Below are positions 59,301 to 64,000 of a DNA stretch of 64,000 nt, in pieces. Location: positions 13,640,001-13,704,000 of the forward strand of contig NC_079883.1 of assembly GCF_029227915.1 (NCBI RefSeq), read 5' to 3'. This DNA comes from Hydractinia symbiolongicarpus (Eukaryota; Cnidaria; Hydrozoa; Anthoathecata; Hydractiniidae). A model generated the notes under the pieces. That model did not search any database. It saw only the letters and a program-made list of their open reading frames with translations, and was not told the DNA's origin. A program made the position numbers and the translations under genes. The number at the start of each line of letters is the position of its first letter. Position 1 is the stretch's first letter.

Positions 59301-61960
59301 TTTGTAACAAACTTTCTAACTTTAGTTGAGTTAAGTTGCATAAAATAGTGTTTCTAATTGAACTAGCTAATTTGGATTTAATGACATTTTTACATGAAAC
59401 CAAAACAAAACAAAATTTGGACTCAAAAAAAACGCGCTAGTGGATGGTACGATGATTCCTGTTTGCACCATAAATCATTTTAAAACACAGAGGTAAATTT
59501 GATTTTTTTTCGTCATGTATGGTTTAACGCTATTAACGGCATAAACTCAGAATTTCTAAGGCTGAAATGTATTCCCCGTACAACTTGCGAATAATTGAAA
59601 AGAGTCAATAGCATTTAGTATTGAAACAGATAAAAAAATAAACAAAATTTTATAAAAAAACAAACAAAAGAAAATAATAACTCTCTCGACCTTTGTGTTT
59701 GTTAGTTAAAATTTGCCTTCATGATTATATTAGCCAAACTTTGGAAAGCTACTACCCTTTAAACAGAATTGAGTACTGAAGTTTTTTTAGACTGAATTCC
59801 TCTTAATTTTTTTTGGTCAGCTACATACCACATCCTAGAAATAGATAATACAAAAGTATTGATTATTAAACTGCCCTGTGCAGGGTTAATAATTTGGTAC
59901 GGTTACCATTATAATCAGCGTGCACATAATCAATACAGGTACACCTAAATTATGTGCGAAGCATAACATGGACTTACCGTTCGAATTTATTGCTTTAACT
60001 TTTTGAGTAAATCTTTGTTTTCAGCCATAAGGTAGAGAAGAAATGTAAAGGTAAATTTAAAAGGCAAAATGTAAATTGAATAAGGAAGGAATTAAACCTA
60101 GGTAAAGCCTGCATAATTCTTCTTGTCATGGATGTACTACTAGCTCTTAAGTAACATAAAGTAGGGAACAAAGAAATTTGCAAATTAACAGAAACAGTTC
60201 CTTACCGAGGAACGGATCAGGTTGATTCTTCTGTAGTATACTGTATCAGCGAGTCTCGTCTGTTGTCATAATTTTTTATGCAACCATGTTAAACAGATTT
60301 TCACATGGTTAGAAGTGAAAGGAATATCTTCCTATTTTAATGCAACTGTTAAACACACAAAAATAGTTTTCCTGAATGTAAAGAAGCTCACTTATACGTT
60401 TGCTACTTTGGCCATGCTGCCAATAACATTTTAGCTGGAACATGCAAACGTGCAGCCTAACAACAAAACAAATTTAGTTTGTTTAAAGTTTGAATCATAT
60501 CTTGACACAATGCCTCCTCTTTCTCGGAAACACAGATGTAGGCAGTTTTTTCTGAGTTAAGTTTATAAAATAATCTTTCTCAGGATTTGTTTTGTTTCAA
60601 AACAATTCGCAAAAAAGGATTAAAGAAAAGTGTGAAATGTACACGTGTATTTAAAGTTGTAATAAAGTTGTAATAACCTTTGTGACAACTTTTGTGACAA
60701 CTTTCAAAAGTGCTTTCACTGCAAATTTTATTACGAATATGTATCAAAGGTGTTATCCTAATGAGAGGATGCCAGACTGCGTGGTAGTATGAACATACGA
60801 AAGAAATTTGTGTCTGTATGGATGTGTATATGTTTAAAATTAGTGAGGCTGAATGTTCACCTAATACACACATTTTTTTACATGCAACTTTACTTCAATC
60901 TGCAAGACTGCTAATTAACTATATTATATATATATAGTATAAGTGGTAGTGGATAAAAGCAATCATTCATATTTAAACCAAGGTTTAAAATGACATTGTA
61001 TCAAATCAAGTGTTCCGTTTCCTCAAAGGTAATCGTTTATAAGCATTCATATAGGATTTTTGATTATTTTCGATATTTTAATTCTAAACAAGCGTTAAGA
61101 AATTCTTCTATAATTTTAAGGTATCTTTTAGCAGCTCAATTACCAGGTCAAAAGTTAAATTGCTTATAAAAAAGACGTGTTTTGTTAAATTGTAGTTTCA
61201 AATGTGTCAACGAACAAATTAAAAAAAAATGAGACGGCATTATTTTGACTTTCGCCTAGCCATGCTCTTTTTTATATTTTTTCGCCAGGCATTCTCGATT
61301 TTAAGTCTCAATGTTATGCTAAGCAGGGTTCTTACAAAAAATAATGTGTTTAAAATTTTTCAGTTTGCGTCAGAACTTTTCTAAACTACCTTTGTTGTTC
61401 ACCTGTTTTGTTTTGTTTCTCCTGTAGTGCCTTTATTCTCCAAACTATATTTTGATGGTTCCGTGATTAAATTTAAGTTTTATCCGCGACAAATCGAAAT
61501 AGACGAGGTAGTAGGTCTCCTAAAACAACTAGACAAAGTAGTATGAGATTATTAATAAAACAAATTATAAAAATAAACAATGTAATGAAGTTTTTGAACA
61601 TCTTAAACGTTGTTTTAAGATTAAGTAAGGTATAAGTATGCAAACCTAATTCAATAGCCATGCAAGAATTAAAACTATGTTTGTGAATGATTTTTAGACA
61701 GCTCGTATTATTCAACATCTCAAGCCAGACAAGAAGAAAGAACAAACCCGCTGTGAACAAGTGCGTAACTACAACTTAAATCTGTATTAAAACCGGCAAA
61801 ATTAGAAAAAAATATTTCTTGTAAAATAAGTATTTGAGAGTAGAAGGAGACATGAGTCAGTGAATTTACAAACAGATTTCCAAAGTATAGGATGTTACTA
61901 TAATTATCACTGTTGCATTCATTCGCCGAGCATTGAATTTTTAGCTTCTATAGGTAAATA
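56346..61960. other. Intergenic, nothing recognised
   Basis: No domain-bearing frame. At 60650-60710 GTTGTAATAAA and TTTGTGACAACTTT are each tandemly duplicated. Otherwise it is featureless to my reading. Confidence 0.45.
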
Positions 61961-61999
61961 ATATATAGTACAAATATATAGTATAAATATATCGTATAA
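61961..61999 (+). repeat. 13-bp tandem repeat, three units
   Basis: ATATATAGTACAA, ATATATAGTATAA and ATATATCGTATAA follow one another directly. Confidence 0.75.
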
Positions 62000-63188
62000 A
62001 ATAATATTTAAGGTTATAAATGTTAATAATGATCTCGTTTTAAACTATGCTGTCCTAAGTTCGTTAAACTTTCTAAATACTTCCTTAAAGGATAAAAATA
62101 GCAGAGACATTGGATGTCATGTGTGTACCGATATATTGCACGACATTCCATTAATTCAAAACATGTTACAATCTCTCTTTGTTCTTTTTGTTCAGGAAAT
62201 TACTCTACATCAGTTAAATAGCATGCTTTTAAAATATTTAGATGGCCCGTTACGAAAAAAACATGTTGAAAATTTGCCAAAACATTGCTCATTTTTATCT
62301 TTCTTTACTTTTAAAAAAAACTTTTTTTAGCAATCTGTCTGTCTGTTTTTGTTTGTTTTTGTTTTTGCCTTCTGAATTTTTATTTATACATATGATTTAT
62401 CACGGTTTTTTCTAAAAGTGTATGAAAAAAAAAAGTTTATAAAAATTAGAATTAGAAACACATGTTCTCTGTGCTTTTGATTCTGGCATGTTACGGTGCA
62501 TGTAGATTACAAAGATTTCAATAGGTCATTGATAAAGTTTGCAAGCGGCTTTGTATTATTCTTGAAAAATTTTCTTTCCCTTTTTCTTTTTATAACCATT
62601 CTGACATCGTCATATTTAATGCTGGATATTACACATTGAGAATATTTTAAATGCACATTCCCAACCTAAGAAAGTGTCCCACGTTAAAGCTTTGAGAGAT
62701 AAACATACTATTGCAGTCTAACACAAGATTGAATGATTTAAAGAAAATTGTTTTCAAGGTAAAAACGATCCCGGCATGCATCTTCTAGCATATCATGCCA
62801 CGAGTATTACCACCCTAATACGAGCCCATTCTTGTACCAGGTAATTTCATATGCGTTTGGACTGGAAGTGAAACCATAAAATCATGCACCTCGCTACTGA
62901 AGAAAGTCAACGTGTGAAAAGTTAAAGATTGTATAAAGGTGGTGAATGAAGGTTCAAAATAAATCAAAGCTATCTGTATGTATTTGTGTTCCATTCCACT
63001 ATACTCAGGTGGGTTTATACATTTTCAGGTGTGTTCGCGTTATTGACATGGGTTAATATATACATGGGTGGTCATATTTTGGGGTAAACTTATGCGTGAT
63101 CAAGCGTTACTATTTCAATTAACGTGTCTTAAGTTCTTTTTTTTAATGGATAACGTCTTGGCACAAAGAAAGAAATTTTCTTGCTGAA
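62000..63188. other. Intergenic, nothing recognised
   Basis: Homopolymer-rich. The 69-codon frame at 62121-62330 has no recognised domain. Confidence 0.4.
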
Positions 63189-63387
63189 ATGACGTCATTT
63201 TTATCCCAATGACGTCATTCAAATTATTTGTTTCATGCAAAACACATGTTTTGGTATTTATTCCGCAAATCTATTAAGAATCAAGGTCGTATCATTAGTA
63301 ACACGCGAGAAATTAAAACGTACTGAAAAATTGGGAAAATGACCATTTTCAGATGTGTGACGTCATTTCAAATCGCTATGACGTCAT
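63189..63387. promoter_or_regulatory. Cluster of four TGACGTCA (CRE-type) palindromes
   Basis: Full 8-bp palindromes, three of them extended to ATGACGTCAT, lie at 63189-63198, 63209-63218, 63358-63366 and 63378-63387, paired with 20-bp spacing. TGACGTCA is the binding site of CREB/ATF bZIP factors. No gene start is visible next to them, so they may belong to an unrecognised promoter or to a repeat. TGACGTCA also occurs in Helitron copies in this window. Confidence 0.4.
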
Positions 63388-64000
63388 CTAATTATTTTTT
63401 TACCTGGATTGAGTTTGTAGTAAGACAATCTCCAACTGAGCCAAGTTTCATCTCTTCAGCACAAGTGTCAGGATTTTTGGCCCGCGGGCACTTTGTGCCC
63501 CCCTCAGGGTTACAAAGTCAAAAAAAGCTCAGGTACAATAGGGTTAATGCACTTAATAATTTTGTAAACAAAAAAAAGAGAGAGAAGTGAATCACAGGAA
63601 AGGGGATGTGATGTCCATCACTCATTGCAACTCTCGATAAACCACAGACTTATTATCATACGGTTCTATTTTTTTATTTATTCTACTTTTTTTTAATCTG
63701 AAAGTTTTACTACAAACGCCCAATGTGGTTCAAAACGCCCTATAACGCTGTGATAATTTTCTTTGAGAAACTTTTTGTAATGCTTCAAGCAGAAACCTAA
63801 GACTCATGTTAAGTCTTTCAGTCCAAAGTTTCCTTACTTGCTAAGTTATATTTCCTTCCTTGCGGAAATTGTTAAGGTTCCTTGGCTTTTTGTTTATACT
63901 TGCTCTCTTAACCCTATTCGGTGACGGTTTTTTTTTTATAACTCCTGATTGCTTTGTTATATGGCTATGATACTTACTGAGTTTCAACATTTATCTATTA
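63388..64000. other. Intergenic, window end
   Basis: Includes GGCCCGCGGGCACTTTGTGC and CCCCCTCAGGGTTAC, a locally GC-rich stretch that looks like part of a repeat. No gene supported. Confidence 0.4.

Overview
The window is AT-rich eukaryotic DNA with few genes, short coding exons bounded by GT/AG splice sites, and many transposable elements. There are no operons and no bacterial signals. The gene content (a secreted PAN-EGF protein with a C-terminal domain of a kind I associate with cnidarian predicted proteins, and an LRAT/PLAAT-like protein), the repeat content (Helitrons, piggyBac, a CR1/L2-like LINE, tRNA-headed SINEs, TAA-target MITEs) and frequent GCTAGC runs suggest a non-bilaterian animal. 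My best guess is a cnidarian, possibly a hydrozoan. This is inference; no search was run.

Layout. 1-8 kb: intergenic DNA with several short non-autonomous Helitrons, a second dispersed repeat family and foldback sequences. 8.1-16.5 kb: a diverged tandem duplication whose two copies each carry a decayed piggyBac transposase. Between them, at 11.9-12.4 kb, lies an intact coding exon for a 166-residue LRAT-domain protein with its poly(A) signal. 16.5-22.5 kb: little recognisable. 22.6-26.9 kb and 32.0-37.6 kb: a younger tandem duplication carrying two paralogous three-exon genes on the minus strand. Each encodes a 293-residue secreted protein (signal peptide, PAN/apple-like domain, EGF-like domain, about 150-residue C-terminal domain). 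29.4-30.8 kb and 40.8-53.2 kb: another old duplication. Its second copy has been split by a 5.2-kb nested Helitron complex (40.9-46.1 kb), a decayed LINE (about 47.0-51.5 kb) and nested TAA-flanked MITEs (51.75-52.63 kb). 53.2-64 kb: mostly unassigned, with SINE relics, a short tandem repeat and a cluster of four TGACGTCA sites.

Three loci look like working genes: the LRAT-like gene and the two PAN-EGF paralogues. The paralogues are the most interesting. Exons are better conserved than introns, but a 17-residue patch of the C-terminal domain differs at 7 positions while the rest of that exon is nearly constant. The rest of the window is a record of layered insertions, where paralogous unfilled copies let several element boundaries be fixed to within a few bases.
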